From JANYHH01 sp965249745 (GTDB taxonomy: Bacteria > Deinococcota > Deinococci > Deinococcales > JAAFIG01), in NCBI GenBank assembly GCA_965249745.1, contig OZ252252.1, forward strand, positions 4,464,001 to 4,528,000: a DNA stretch of 64,000 nucleotides, in the 5' to 3' direction. Shown here in pieces: positions 8,581 through 18,664 of this stretch. A program made the translations under genes and the position numbers. The first letter of the stretch is position 1. The number at the start of each line of letters is the position of its first letter. The notes below the pieces were generated by a model, which was not told the DNA's origin, made no database searches, and worked only from the letters and a program-made list of their open reading frames with translations.

Positions 8581-9789
8581 TCACAGGCTGAGCTTCAACA
8601 CGCTGTCATCCCCACGCAGTACGACCGCCCGCACCCCAGCCTCCTCGAGGATTCCGGCGCGCCGCTCGAGGTCGCGGATGTCGGCGGTGGCGCTGTTAAA
8701 CATCGGTCTGGCTCGCTCGCCGGGTTCAAGGTAGAAGCCTTCGGGGATCAGGATCAGCGTGACGCGGGCGGCCCTGGCGCGGGCGTGAATGCAGCCTTCG
8801 ATCAGCGCGGTGCTAGCGCGTTGCGCGATCACGATCAGGTTCGCGCCGGGTTCCGGCAACGGCACAGCGACGGCTGCCTCCCGCTCGAGTTGAACCGTCC
8901 CCAAATACGCCAGGGCGCGTTCCAGCGCCGCAAAGCTCGAGCCGCCCTCGGGTTGATGCTTCAGGCTCGAAACGGTCACGCGCAGTCCGGCGTCGAATGA
9001 GTGGCGCAGTAAACTCGCCGCGAGTCGGGTGGCGCTCTCTAAGAAAACCTCGCCGGTTCTGCCGCCCGTGGACAGGTCCAGATGGACTTGCACGCCGGTC
9101 GCAGCGACCCGTTCCAACTCGCGTACCACGAGCCGGTTGAAGTGATTCCCGTCCATCCCGAAGCGCGCCGTCTGCCGCCAGTGAATCCGCCGCGCCTCGT
9201 CGCCAGGCACGTAATCGCGCACGCCGCGCAACGTCATGGCGTCTTCCAAACCCCAGACTCTGGCTCGAGGACCGTCGGCGATCAACGGACGCACCAGATC
9301 AGGCAGTTCCAACGCGTGCATACCGGGGTAGACCAGCAGCGTCTCAATGCTGACGGCGGTCACTTTCGTGTCGCGCACGAACAGTCCTAGCGGATCGGAC
9401 CAGTTCAAACTCGAGCCTTTCCAGGTGTACGACCCGCGCGCGTTCGGGGTGATGCGGTAGCTGAACTCGTGCTGACTGCCACCCCAGAACAGTCCGGTGA
9501 TCCCAGAGAGTCGGTCCGGGATCAGGGTGCGCGGCACGTCCTCGGAAAAGGTCAAGAGCGTCGGCAGCCAAGTCTGCACCTGCACTGTTAATTGCACCTC
9601 GAGCGGCGAAGACACGAAGGTCCGCCCGGTTTGCAAGGAGCGCGTCAGCCTCACCTGTGGCGGGCGGCGGTACGCGAAGTACAGAAACGCGCCGATCAAT
9701 GCCAGCAGCGCTAGCCACGGCAGAGCGCTGGGTCGCAGCAAGCCGTACCCCGCGACCGCCAGCAAGCCTAACGCCCAACGCCAGTTCAT
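8581..9789 (-). CDS. DUF58 domain protein (MoxR-associated)
   Basis: 402 residues. Two hydrophobic helices at the N-terminus (residues about 5-40) anchor a cytoplasmic part that carries the DUF58 signature (RDYVPGDEARRIHWRQTAR). Proteins of this family are routinely encoded after MoxR ATPases, and the set is thought to act in folding or activating partner proteins, though the molecular job is poorly known. It is the third gene of a minus-strand operon (DUF4129-like, moxR, DUF58), 64 bases after moxR. No C-terminal VWA domain is evident. Confidence 0.87.
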   Translation of the reverse strand: MNWRWALGLLAVAGYGLLRPSALPWLALLALIGAFLYFAYRRPPQVRLTRSLQTGRTFVSSPLEVQLTVQVQTWLPTLLTFSEDVPRTLIPDRLSGITGLFWGGSQHEFSYRITPNARGSYTWKGSSLNWSDPLGLFVRDTKVTAVSIETLLVYPGMHALELPDLVRPLIADGPRARVWGLEDAMTLRGVRDYVPGDEARRIHWRQTARFGMDGNHFNRLVVRELERVAATGVQVHLDLSTGGRTGEVFLESATRLAASLLRHSFDAGLRVTVSSLKHQPEGGSSFAALERALAYLGTVQLEREAAVAVPLPEPGANLIVIAQRASTALIEGCIHARARAARVTLILIPEGFYLEPGERARPMFNSATADIRDLERRAGILEEAGVRAVVLRGDDSVLKLSL

Positions 9790-9853
9790 CGTTCGTCGCC
9801 CCCAGTCGCTCGAGTCGGTTCTCTAAAACTCACGCCGCGTTTCATCTCGAGCC

Positions 9854-10782
<929 letters not shown>

Positions 10783-10786
<4 letters not shown>

Positions 10787-12213
10787 GGGTTGACTCCTGG
10801 GACGGTCGGTTCGGCTCGAGGGGGAATCCGGGTCAGGGTTTGCTCAACGGCGGCCAGCGCTGTTTTCGCCTCGAGCGCTTGGGTCTGAGCGGCGAGTTGA
10901 CCGTAGCGCACGGGTTCGTAACGCCGGGTGAGCTGGAGTGCGGGGCGTTCAGCCTCGGGCACGAGGCTGGCTAAGCGAGCCGCAAACTCGAGCGGGGTTT
11001 CGGCCTCGCCGCGCGGCATTCCGGCGGTTCGGGTCAGTTCCAGAAAGCGGCGGTAGCACAGGCGCACCTCGTCGGTGGCGAGTTCGGACGGGACTGATGG
11101 CTGATCCGGTTCCGGGTCGGTGGGAGGGGCAAAGCCGTACGAGCGCGGCCTCGAGCGCCACAGAACATAGCCCAACGCAACTGCCCCCAAGAGGATCAAC
11201 CACGGGGTCACGCTCGAGGCGGAACGCGGTTGGTCCGGGCTTGCGAGCGGTGACACTTCAGGCTTCACCCCGCGCTCAAAGGTACGAATCTTGTCCAGAC
11301 TGCTGGCCGCGAACCCCTCGGCGGAACCGTCTCGCGCTGAGGGAGCCAAGCCGCTCCAGACGACCAGCACGACCATCAAAATCAGCACCGCCAAGAGTGG
11401 CACGATGTCCCAGAGCTGGCGACGTTTGAAGCCCTGACCGGGTTGAGCGCGGCTGTAAATCACAACCACCGCGATGCCCGCGACGCCGACCAGCAATAGC
11501 AAATTCACACTGAGGTATAGCCAGTCGTTCTCAGCCAAGTTGTCTCGAGGTGGCAGGCGCTGTCTGGCTCTGGCACTGACTCGCGCTGCATCCTCGAGAT
11601 TCGTGGACGGACGCGCGTCCACCTTCGATGACCCGCTCGAGACCGGTGTAGCGGGCGCAATCAACCCGCCAAACCACGCGCCCGGCGCGGGCAGCGCCAC
11701 GGACAGCAGCGCGGCCACCGCCACGAGTCCCGCCGCACCGAGCAGCGCCGAGAACGGCAGGTGCGACCTGAACGCGGGTCTCCCCTCGAGCCGCGACAGC
11801 ATTGCCAGACCCAACCCGCCCGCGACCCCCAAAGGCGTCGGGAAGACTGCGACGCACAGCAACGGCGCAAGCCACGCCCATGGGCTGCGCTCTCGCACCC
11901 CGTCCAGCGCCGCGCCGATCAGATAACCCAATACCAGCGTGCTGAAAAAAGCCACGAAACGACCCGTGACCAGACTCTCCAAGCTGTACGGCGGGGTCAG
12001 CAGCACACAGAGCGCCGCGTACACGGCAGCCCACGGCGCGTAAGGTCGCGCCCCGACGATCCGCCGCGCCAGCCACGGCAACGCCAGCGCCGCCAACGCT
12101 CCCACCCAGCCCGTCCACGGCGTCCACGCCAGCGCCACCGGCAACGCACACAGCAGCGCCAGCCACGCGATGCTCGGGCGCAGCGGCGACTCCGAGGCGT
12201 CAGCAACGGTCAC
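10783..12213 (-). CDS. Multi-pass membrane protein with C-terminal DUF4129-like domain
   Basis: 476 residues, starting at GTG. The N-terminal half has several hydrophobic segments. A periplasmic-like loop is followed by further helices (LLLLVGVAGIAVVVIYS, then IVPLLAVLILMVVLVVW and WLILLGAVALGYVLW). The C-terminus (DEVRLCYRRFLELTRTAGMP, with EAETPLEFA after it) matches the pattern of DUF4129, a domain often found beside MoxR/DUF58 and transglutaminase proteins. No transglutaminase core is visible. It is the first gene of the operon, driven by a probable leaderless promoter at 12220-12225. Confidence 0.72.
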
Positions 12214-12219
12214 GGCTCA

Positions 12220-12225
12220 AAACTA
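12220..12225 (-). promoter_or_regulatory. -10 box of a leaderless promoter for the MoxR operon
   Basis: On the minus strand TAGTTT lies exactly 6 bases before the GTG start at 12213. This is the same spacing as at other leaderless starts in the window. Confidence 0.5.
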
Positions 12226-12447
12226 ACATTCTGCCGTGAAGCCTAAAGTGACAGGAAAGCGTCAACCTCGAGACGAACCTCAAAGCTATAACCTTCTACC
12301 TCGAGTCGTTTCGCCCCTCCCCGTGTTCGATACCGCCACAGGCGGGTGAGCGAGGCGATTGCACTTAGCGGGTCACGACAACTCGCCCCGAGTCAAACCC
12401 GCTGGGAACTCGCCCGCCGCTGGGAACTTGATAGACTCGACAGGCTT

Positions 12448-13914
12448 ATGGCAAAGGACAACAAGGCTCAGCAGTTCGGCGTCACGCCGCGCTCCCAGGA
12501 TTTCAACGAGTGGTACAACGACGTGGTGCTGAAAGCCGACCTGGCCGACGACAGCCCGGTGCGCGGCTCGATGGTCGTCAAACCCTACGGCTGGGCGCTC
12601 TGGGAGAACGTGCAACGCATCCTGGACGCGGAATTCAAGGCGACCGATCACGAGGCGCTGGCTTTTCCGATGCTGATCCCGATGAGCTTTCTGCAACGCG
12701 AGGCGCAACACGTCGAGGGCTTCGCCCCGGAGCTGGCCGTCGTGACCCACGCGGGCGGGCAGGCGCTCGAGGAACCGCTCGTGGTCCGCCCCACCAGTGA
12801 AACGATCATCGGGCACATGTGGAGCAAGTGGGTGCGCTCGTACCGCGACCTGCCGCTCTTGCATTACCAGTGGGGCAGCGTCGTGCGCTGGGAGCTGCGT
12901 CCCCGGAAGTTCCTTCGCACCACCGAGTTCTACTGGCACGAGGGTCACACCGCGCACGCCTCGCACGGGGAAGCGCTCGAGGAGACGCTGAAGTTGCTGA
13001 GCATCTACAAGAACTTTGCCAGGGACTACGCCGCCATGCCGGTCATCTCCGGGCGCAAAACGGATTCAGAACGCTTCGCGGGCGCGGTCGAAACCTACAG
13101 CATCGAAGCCATGATGGGCGATGGCAAAGCGCTCCAAGCGGGAACCAGTCACTATCTGGGTCAGAATTTTGCGAAAGCCTTCGATGTGTCATTCCAAGCG
13201 CAGGATCAGACGCAGCAGTTCGCGCACACGACCTCGTGGGCGATCAGCACGCGCATTATTGGCGGCATCATCATGACCCACGGCGACGACAAGGGCCTGG
13301 TGCTGCCCCCAATGCTCGCGCCGTTTCAGGTCGTGATCGTGCCGATCTTCCGCGCGGAAAACCAGGCGCAAATGCTTGAGGAAGCCCGGAAGCTGGCGGG
13401 TGAACTGCGCACTCAGGGCGTGCGCGTCAAGGTGGACGAGCGCGACGGGGTCAGCAACGGCTTCAAGTACAACGACTGGGAGATGCGCGGCGTCCCGTTC
13501 AGATTGGAACTGGGCCCGCGTGACCTCGAGGCGGGGAACGTCGTGCTGGTCTCGAGGCTGGGCGGGGAGAAATTGGTGGTGTCCAGGGCTGAGGCGGTCT
13601 CTACCATGCACGGCAAGCTCATGGCGTTCCAGGACGAGTTGTTGAGCCGCGCCACGACCTTCCGCAACGAGCGCGTCAAAACCGCTGACACCTGGGAGGA
13701 ATTCCAGGAGTTGATTGAAGCCGGGTATTTCGTGCGCGCCTTTCACTGCGGCGATCCCGTGTCTGAGAAGCAGATCAAGGAACTGACCAAGGCGACCACC
13801 CGCTGCATCCCGCTGGACGACGAGATCTACGGTGAAGCAGAGGACGGCGTGTGCGTTCACACCGGGAAGCCCAGCGCCTACGGCAAACGGATCATCTTCG
13901 CTCGAGCCTATTGA
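12448..13914 (+). CDS. proS: Prolyl-tRNA synthetase, archaeal/eukaryal type
   Basis: Charges tRNA-Pro. About 488 residues in class IIa order: motif 2 in VVRWELRPRKFLRTTEF, motif 3 near the C-terminal part of the core, an anticodon-binding domain, and a C-terminal zinc-binding-type domain with Cys residues (HCGDP, TRCIP, VCVHTG). It ends in Ala-Tyr, as in the Thermus enzyme, whose C-terminal tyrosine reaches the active site. It lacks the bacterial INS editing domain. I chose the ATG at 12448 (MAKDNKAQQFGVTPRSQDF) because this is the family N-terminus and TAGACT lies 10 bases upstream. Starts further upstream would add low-complexity sequence. Confidence 0.95.
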   Translation: MAKDNKAQQFGVTPRSQDFNEWYNDVVLKADLADDSPVRGSMVVKPYGWALWENVQRILDAEFKATDHEALAFPMLIPMSFLQREAQHVEGFAPELAVVTHAGGQALEEPLVVRPTSETIIGHMWSKWVRSYRDLPLLHYQWGSVVRWELRPRKFLRTTEFYWHEGHTAHASHGEALEETLKLLSIYKNFARDYAAMPVISGRKTDSERFAGAVETYSIEAMMGDGKALQAGTSHYLGQNFAKAFDVSFQAQDQTQQFAHTTSWAISTRIIGGIIMTHGDDKGLVLPPMLAPFQVVIVPIFRAENQAQMLEEARKLAGELRTQGVRVKVDERDGVSNGFKYNDWEMRGVPFRLELGPRDLEAGNVVLVSRLGGEKLVVSRAEAVSTMHGKLMAFQDELLSRATTFRNERVKTADTWEEFQELIEAGYFVRAFHCGDPVSEKQIKELTKATTRCIPLDDEIYGEAEDGVCVHTGKPSAYGKRIIFARAY

Positions 13915-14045
13915 TGTCGCACACCAACCTGATCCACCACCGAGTTTCCGAAGCTTCAGTTTGGGTGACAGTCAAAAAAGCTAAACTCGTCCTCGAAACA
14001 AATCACGATTCCAGAGATGTGCTCGAGGATCTGTTGAAAAAATAA
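13914..14045 (+). CDS. Small protein of unknown function (43 residues)
   Basis: The ATG overlaps the proS stop (TGATG), which suggests translational coupling. The product is basic and soluble (VWVTVKKAKLVLETNHDSRD, then VLEDLLKK). I do not recognise it. A second small unknown gene follows 5 bases later, so proS and both small genes may form one transcript. It may be a genuine small protein or a chance frame. Confidence 0.4.
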   Translation: MSHTNLIHHRVSEASVWVTVKKAKLVLETNHDSRDVLEDLLKK

Positions 14046-14050
14046 ACTGA

Positions 14051-14539
14051 ATGAAACCTGCCACGCTTCCCACTGAACTCGAGACTGACCTGAAATTACT
14101 CAGCGCCGGAGGCGTCGTGGAGTACTTTATCTACGAGACCAGCACCAATGGCGATGTCCACGTGGACGCGGTGCGGGCCGTCTTGCAGGAACTCGAATCT
14201 CGAGTCCGACCGAACCACTCGCCGCTCATGCCAGAGCGATTCGCTGCTGCTCGAGTTTCAGTCCAGCAGTTTTTGACTGCCTTGCGTCTCACAGCATCGG
14301 CGGCGCAAACGGTTGGCGTACTCGACGACAATCCAGCGTTTCAAATCGCATGGCTCCCAGAGGCTAGCCTGGCAACGCTCGTCAAAGTCAACGATCTCCT
14401 TTTCAACAAGTTTCAGGATGACCTCGAGATCGTGCGCTGGTCTGAGGGTGGTCTCGAGTGGTGGGGCGCGTTCTGGTGGACGATTCACAATCGGACAGAG
14501 AATTTGGTGACTGTGGTCGCCGCGTCCGCAACCGATTGA
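14051..14539 (+). CDS. Hypothetical protein (162 residues)
   Basis: An acidic soluble protein with no signal peptide or membrane segment. It has a Trp-rich C-terminal stretch (GGLEWWGAFWWTIHNRTENL). Codon use and CTCGAG content resemble the neighbours, so it looks resident rather than recently acquired. The ATG at 14051 lies just after the 43-residue gene. I do not recognise a family. Confidence 0.6.
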   Translation: MKPATLPTELETDLKLLSAGGVVEYFIYETSTNGDVHVDAVRAVLQELESRVRPNHSPLMPERFAAARVSVQQFLTALRLTASAAQTVGVLDDNPAFQIAWLPEASLATLVKVNDLLFNKFQDDLEIVRWSEGGLEWWGAFWWTIHNRTENLVTVVAASATD

Positions 14540-14562
14540 TAGATGAAAGCACCAAAACTAGG

Positions 14563-14982
14563 TTATACCTCGAGCAGCGTCAGAGCTGGAAGACTCTGGC
14601 TGTACCGCTTGGGATCGAGCGTCAAGAGTTGGTCACAGTGTCCTGCCGCGTGCGCGCCGACGATGAAATCTGCTAATAAACGCTTACCCTGACCGTCACC
14701 ATCTTTGCGTCGTCGCACCGCATACGCCGCGAACGCCTGCCCCGTCACGCGCCAACTCTCGAGGTGGTGAGTGGCTTCGACCGCGATCCCTGTGTCCTTC
14801 AAAAACTCTTCCAAAAGTTTCGGGGTTATGCCAGGGATGGCGTGAACCTCTGCGTACACCGCGCCGCAGACGACCAGCATCCCCTCGAGTCGCAACCGAC
14901 CTAGTAGCGCAATCAGCGCAGGACTGACAGGCTCGAGGCAGAAGACGGCGGAGAGAACGTTGAAGTCAATCGCGGTTTTCAT
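14563..14982 (-). CDS. vapC: PIN-domain ribonuclease, VapC-type toxin
   Basis: 139 residues with the PIN pattern: an N-terminal acidic residue on the first strand (TAIDFNVLSAVF), a central acidic residue in CGAVYAEVHA, and a C-terminal acidic cluster in RLLADFIVGAHAA followed by CDQLLTLDPKRY. Toxins of this class are Mg-dependent RNases held inactive by a paired antitoxin. It lies 16 bases after the vapB-like gene on the same strand, so the two form a classic type II toxin-antitoxin operon. Confidence 0.85.
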   Translation of the reverse strand: MKTAIDFNVLSAVFCLEPVSPALIALLGRLRLEGMLVVCGAVYAEVHAIPGITPKLLEEFLKDTGIAVEATHHLESWRVTGQAFAAYAVRRRKDGDGQGKRLLADFIVGAHAAGHCDQLLTLDPKRYSQSLPALTLLEV

Positions 14983-14998
14983 GAACGCCCGAGCTAGT

Positions 14999-15238
14999 TC
15001 AGGCTTCGTCTCTTAGGTCGCGTTGCCAGTTCACAGCATCTGTCAATTGCTGCATTCCGCCCAGACGCCCCGCCCATTTCTCGAATGGATTGTCGGCGTC
15101 AGAATGACGTTGCAAGGTGGTGACACCCGCTTCCAGCGTGAATTCCACCACGTCACCCTCGCGCAGTCCCAGTTCGCGGCGAAGGCTGATTGGGAGCGTG
15201 ATCTGTCCTTTGCTGGTGATCGTGGCTCGTGCGCGCAT
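14999..15238 (-). CDS. vapB: AbrB/SpoVT-type antitoxin, VapB-like
   Basis: 79 residues from the ATG at 15238. The N-terminus ARATITSKGQITLPISLRRE is the swapped-hairpin AbrB DNA-binding domain, followed by LGLREGDVVEF. The C-terminal half should wrap the VapC toxin. A longer in-frame start at 15295 would place the start codon inside the promoter and was rejected. A consensus promoter with an inverted repeat precedes it, which fits autoregulation. Confidence 0.87.
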   Translation of the reverse strand: MRARATITSKGQITLPISLRRELGLREGDVVEFTLEAGVTTLQRHSDADNPFEKWAGRLGGMQQLTDAVNWQRDLRDEA

Positions 15239-15256
15239 CGTGACCCTTTCAGAATT

Positions 15257-15295
15257 CCTTGATTTAATCCTATCAAGGTAAGGAATCCTGGTCAA
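15257..15295 (-). promoter_or_regulatory. vapBC promoter with overlapping operator
   Basis: On the minus strand TTGACC (15290-15295) and TAGGAT (15267-15272) are separated by 17 bases, a near-consensus sigma-70 promoter. The inverted repeat CCTTGAT-N8-ATCAAGG (15257-15278) covers the -10 box and is extended by ATTCC/GGAAT outer arms. It is a likely site for autorepression by the antitoxin complex. Confidence 0.75.
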
Positions 15296-15327
15296 TCTTG
15301 TTCGAGCCAGCCCGCCCCCGCTTGCCG

Positions 15328-15333
15328 TAATCT
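15328..15333 (+). promoter_or_regulatory. -10 box of a leaderless promoter
   Basis: TAATCT ends 6 bases before the ATG at 15340. No ribosome-binding site is present. Confidence 0.5.
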
Positions 15334-15339
15334 GCGGTC

Positions 15340-15591
15340 ATGTCCTCTACCCCGACGCCCGCCGATCTCCGTACCGCCTGCGCCTTCCCGCTGAAGGGCG
15401 CTCGAGCCTACGCCAGAGTCCGGCTCGAGGCGGGGTTGGAGCTTGCCTTTATTCGCACTAGTGGTCGCCGCAACGAACCCCTGGAGGCGTGGTACGTCAC
15501 GAACGGAGCCGATCAACTGCGAATCGAAGAGGCTCAGGTCGTGGCGTTGTTGAAGCTCTGGGCGGGCGGCGAAATTTCTACAATCCGGTGA
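15340..15591 (+). CDS. Small hypothetical protein (83 residues)
   Basis: A compact soluble protein (ACAFPLKGARAYARVRLEAG, then GLELAFIRTSGRRN and AWYVTNGADQLRIEEAQ). I do not recognise the family. The support for a real gene is a well-placed leaderless -10 box, codon use like the neighbours, and its position in an otherwise empty gap between divergent genes. Confidence 0.6.
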   Translation: MSSTPTPADLRTACAFPLKGARAYARVRLEAGLELAFIRTSGRRNEPLEAWYVTNGADQLRIEEAQVVALLKLWAGGEISTIR

Positions 15592-15784
15592 AAATCCTGA
15601 GACACCGTTTCACCGATTCGGCAACCTCTGACTCGAGGTTTGCAGCCTTTTAAGCCCGCGTGACCTCTGGCTTAAAGGGGTTGAATTACATCTCAGTTTC
15701 ATGATTCTCCAGGAAAATTCAAACGCTTGTTTTTATGTTTCACAAGCTTGTGAGACCACTTCCATACGCCGTCAACAATCTGGT

Positions 15785-15790
15785 TATAAT
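15785..15790 (+). promoter_or_regulatory. -10 box upstream of yqeK
   Basis: A perfect TATAAT lies 43 bases before the yqeK start. There is no good -35 box at 16-18 bases upstream. Transcription from here would place the in-frame ATGs at 15735 and 15789 outside or at the edge of the mRNA, which favours the start at 15834. Confidence 0.5.
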
Positions 15791-15833
15791 GCCGCCATTC
15801 TCGAGCGCCGCCATGCGCTTGAAGGGGGACCAA

Positions 15834-16451
15834 ATGCCCGCGATTGCCACAAAAAGCTTCACCGATGCCGCAGCCTGGATCTCCAACGTACGAACCCTGG
15901 TTAAACCGGAGCGCTTCGAGCATATTTTGCGCGTGGCGGATCTGGCCAAGGAGATCGCCGCCTCGAACGGGTTGGATGCCGACAAGGCCTATCTGGCAGG
16001 CATTCTGCACGATGTCGCCAGAGACCTGAGCGACGAAGAATTGCTGCGCCTCGCGCCGCCCGAATCCGAGATGGACCGTCAGCACCCGATGATCGTTCAC
16101 GGTCGCGCCGCCAGAACGATCCTGGAATCCTGGGGCTTCACTGACCCGGAGGTTCTGGATGCTGTGGAGGAACACACGACCGGCCCTAGGGACGGCAACC
16201 CGATTTCTATTTGTGTCTACGTGGCGGATGTCTCCGAGCCTGGGCGCGGCGTTAACGATCACATTCGTGACCTCGCCTACACCGACCTGAACCGCGCCTA
16301 CCGCGAGGCACTCTTTTGCAAGGTGCGTTACCTGCAATCCAAAGGCAAACCAGTTCACCCGCGCACGATGGCTGCCTACGACCGCATGAGTGCCCTGGAA
16401 CCCGTGCCACAGCGCTTACTGTGCGATGACCTGCAAGCTCAAGGTTCGTAA
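15834..16451 (+). CDS. yqeK: YqeK-type HD-domain phosphohydrolase
   Basis: 205 residues from the ATG at 15834, which is preceded by AAGGGGG 5 bases upstream. HD-superfamily metal-binding residues are visible: His30 (RFEHILRVADLAKEIA), H59-D60 (AGILHDVARDL), and a later EEHTTG. Characterised YqeK proteins are symmetrical Ap4A hydrolases. The order yqeK, LCP gene, rsfS is conserved in Deinococcus and many Firmicutes-like genomes, which supports the call. Confidence 0.9.
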   Translation: MPAIATKSFTDAAAWISNVRTLVKPERFEHILRVADLAKEIAASNGLDADKAYLAGILHDVARDLSDEELLRLAPPESEMDRQHPMIVHGRAARTILESWGFTDPEVLDAVEEHTTGPRDGNPISICVYVADVSEPGRGVNDHIRDLAYTDLNRAYREALFCKVRYLQSKGKPVHPRTMAAYDRMSALEPVPQRLLCDDLQAQGS

Positions 16452-16587
16452 CTCACGATCCATTCAGCCACGACCGCATAATATGCAACATCTCTCGAGG
16501 CCGTCTCAGAGATCGTTTCTGGGCGGCTCGAGGTCTATTTCAAATTCATGACGGGTCAGAGTCGTTCTGATCGCGTCCGAGGTGTGA

Positions 16588-17913
16588 ATGCTGCGTCGAG
16601 CCGTGCAAATTGGTGGGTTGGTCATGATGGTGCTGAGCCTAGCGTCGTACTGGATCGTCGAAGCCAAACCAGAGAAAAAGAATGTTGCCGCACCGAATTT
16701 GACGGTGGCGGTTTCCGGGCAGGTTCCGACGGTCAACATTGCGGTTGCGGGGCGAGACATCGAATACTGCAAGCCGGGCTATGGCCCCATCGGCTTGAAA
16801 GCCGTGCCATGCGAGGGAATTGAGCGTTACGGACGGACTGACACGATGATGTTCGTCCGCATTCAACCGGGACGGATGGATGTGATTTCTCTCCCCAGGG
16901 ATACGATGGTCGTGGACAAGTTCGGCACGCACAAGCTCAACAGCACCTTCATCCTGGGCGGCAAGGCGGCTCTGGCAGATGGGGGCATCACCGATCTGAA
17001 AACGCCCGGTGCGGAACAACCCTTCGTGCAGGGCGGCGCGGAGACCTTCAAAACGACTCTCGAGACGCTGCTCGGTGTCAATATTGATTACGTCGCGCTG
17101 TTCAACGTGGAACTCGTGGAGAAGGTGATTGATGCCCTCGGCGGGGTAGATGTCTACCTACCCGAGGCGATGCAGTACACCGACCGCGCCGCGAATCTCT
17201 ACATTGATATCCCGGCGGGCAACAGTCACTTGGACGGTAAGCGCGCCGTGGGTTACCTGCGCTTTCGGCACGGTGTCGGCAACGATTACGCCCGCATGGA
17301 TCGCGGCAAAGCTGTCATCGGGCAGCTCTTGGGCAAGATGAGATCGCCCGCCGTATTGGGAGCCATCCCGACGCTGCTTTCTGGGCTGCAAAACGACGTG
17401 TACACCAATGCCAGCACCGATTTCGCGCTGCAAATGATCTCGAGCGCCAAGGGGTTGACACCGCACTTCTACACGCTGCCGACGATTGAAGACCCCAATT
17501 ACGGCTCCTACCTGCTGATAGACGAACCGAAAACCCGCGCTCTCTTAGAGCCAATCCTGACGCCGACACCGGGAATTGACCTGGAAAAAGCTCCGGAGTT
17601 CGTGCCGACGATTGTGGATCAGAGTGGCGTGGAGGGTTTAGGACGGGCGCTCTCGAATTATCTGGCGCGAATGGGCTGGGGCAAACCCGAGGTCGTGACT
17701 TTGGAAGCGGCGGACACCCCGAGCCAGATCGTGCGCCGCGCCTGGGGTGACACTGCGAGCGCCGAGTTCTACTCCAGGGTGCTGGACACGAGCGTCTTCA
17801 CCCCGTACCGTTACCCGGACGGCGCAGGCGCGGTCGCCATCGTGCTTGGGACCGATGCCAAGCAGAAATACGGTGGTCTGGTCGTCGAAGCGAGTAAACT
17901 ACCCAAACCCTGA
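16588..17913 (+). CDS. LytR-CpsA-Psr (LCP) family protein
   Basis: 441 residues. One N-terminal membrane anchor (QIGGLVMMVLSLASYWIV) is followed by the LCP catalytic domain: RTDTMMFVRI, SLPRDTMV, ALFNVELVEKVIDALGGV, YLRFRHG, and YARMDRGK with its conserved arginines. The last about 90 residues form a LytR-C-type domain. LCP proteins transfer undecaprenyl-linked glycopolymers to the cell wall; the acceptor here is unknown. The ATG follows GAGGTG. It sits between yqeK and rsfS. Confidence 0.9.
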   Translation: MLRRAVQIGGLVMMVLSLASYWIVEAKPEKKNVAAPNLTVAVSGQVPTVNIAVAGRDIEYCKPGYGPIGLKAVPCEGIERYGRTDTMMFVRIQPGRMDVISLPRDTMVVDKFGTHKLNSTFILGGKAALADGGITDLKTPGAEQPFVQGGAETFKTTLETLLGVNIDYVALFNVELVEKVIDALGGVDVYLPEAMQYTDRAANLYIDIPAGNSHLDGKRAVGYLRFRHGVGNDYARMDRGKAVIGQLLGKMRSPAVLGAIPTLLSGLQNDVYTNASTDFALQMISSAKGLTPHFYTLPTIEDPNYGSYLLIDEPKTRALLEPILTPTPGIDLEKAPEFVPTIVDQSGVEGLGRALSNYLARMGWGKPEVVTLEAADTPSQIVRRAWGDTASAEFYSRVLDTSVFTPYRYPDGAGAVAIVLGTDAKQKYGGLVVEASKLPKP

Positions 17914-17973
17914 AACCGGGGCAGCGCAATAAATCTCCTGGGAAGTACCCTGGAGCTTGGTAAGGACATTTGA

Positions 17974-18339
17974 ATGACAGTGACCGCAACAACAACCACC
18001 ACTACCGATTACCGGACACAGCTCAGCGTGATCAAAAACGCCTTAGAAGACAAGAAGGCTCAAGATGTCGTGGTCATGGACCTGACCAAAGTCTCCGACA
18101 GCCTGGATTACTTCGTGATCGCCACCGCCACCAGCCAACCGCAACTGAGCGCGTTAGAGCGCAACGTCGGCGAGAAGCTCTTGGAGATTGGTGTGCGCCC
18201 CGCCAGCGTCGAAGGACCCAGCCCGCGCTGGATCTTGGTGAACCTCGGCGCGGTCATCGTTCACCTGATGACGCCAGAAGCCAGGGAGTTCTATGACCTC
18301 GAGGGATTGTGGGCGGACGCGGAACGCATGAAGTTCTGA
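17974..18339 (+). CDS. rsfS: Ribosome silencing factor RsfS
   Basis: 121 residues. It binds ribosomal protein L14 and blocks subunit joining when nutrients are short. Family features are visible: DVVVMDLTKVSDSLDYFVIA, GPSPRWILVNLGAVIVHLMT and REFYDLEGLW. The first about 12 residues are Thr-rich and not conserved, so a slightly later start is possible, although no better start codon is seen. It is the last gene of the yqeK-LCP-rsfS cluster and is followed by a terminator. Confidence 0.94.
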   Translation: MTVTATTTTTTDYRTQLSVIKNALEDKKAQDVVVMDLTKVSDSLDYFVIATATSQPQLSALERNVGEKLLEIGVRPASVEGPSPRWILVNLGAVIVHLMTPEAREFYDLEGLWADAERMKF

Positions 18340-18361
18340 AAGCGTGATCGAACGTCTATCA

Positions 18362-18392
18362 CCCCTCGAGTTGTCTCGAGGGGCTTCTTTTT
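18362..18392 (+). terminator. Terminator after rsfS built from two CTCGAG sites
   Basis: CCCCTCGAG-TTGT-CTCGAGGGG forms a perfect 9-bp stem with a 4-base loop and is followed by CTTCTTTTT. The stem arms are an inverted pair of the window-wide CTCGAG palindrome. Confidence 0.9.
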
Positions 18393-18424
18393 CGACTGAC
18401 AATCGGATTGTGTGTAGCTCTGCA

Positions 18425-18545
18425 TCTCCTAGGGGCGAGGCTCACCTCGCTCAGCCACTAACGCCATCACTCGAGACATCCCAAGCAATATTTCTCGAGA
18501 AAGATCAACGTCAAAGGCAGCTCGCTATTGCGTACTATCTCTCTG
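18425..18545 (+). repeat. Dispersed intergenic repeat, copy 2 (inverted relative to copies 1 and 3)
   Basis: It reads TAGGGGCGAGG, then CTCGAGACATCCCA, TCTCGAG, GATCAACGTCAA and GGCAGCTCGCT. This matches the reverse complement of 44095-44275 and of 8360-8535. The GTAG-headed hairpin is degenerate here (CTAGGGGCGAGGCT...CCTCGC). It fills part of the 270-base gap between rsfS and the DUF4395 gene. The rest of the gap holds small hairpins such as CTCTCTC-GTT-GAGAGAG. Confidence 0.65.
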
Positions 18546-18664
18546 TGTGCAGGGCACAACGCTTCTCTCACCCCTCGCTGAAGCGAGGACCTCTCTCGTT
18601 GAGAGAGGTAGAGGTCAACGGGCAGGCTCGAGGTGTTGTGTTTTGTGGTCTCGAGGTGGTTGGG

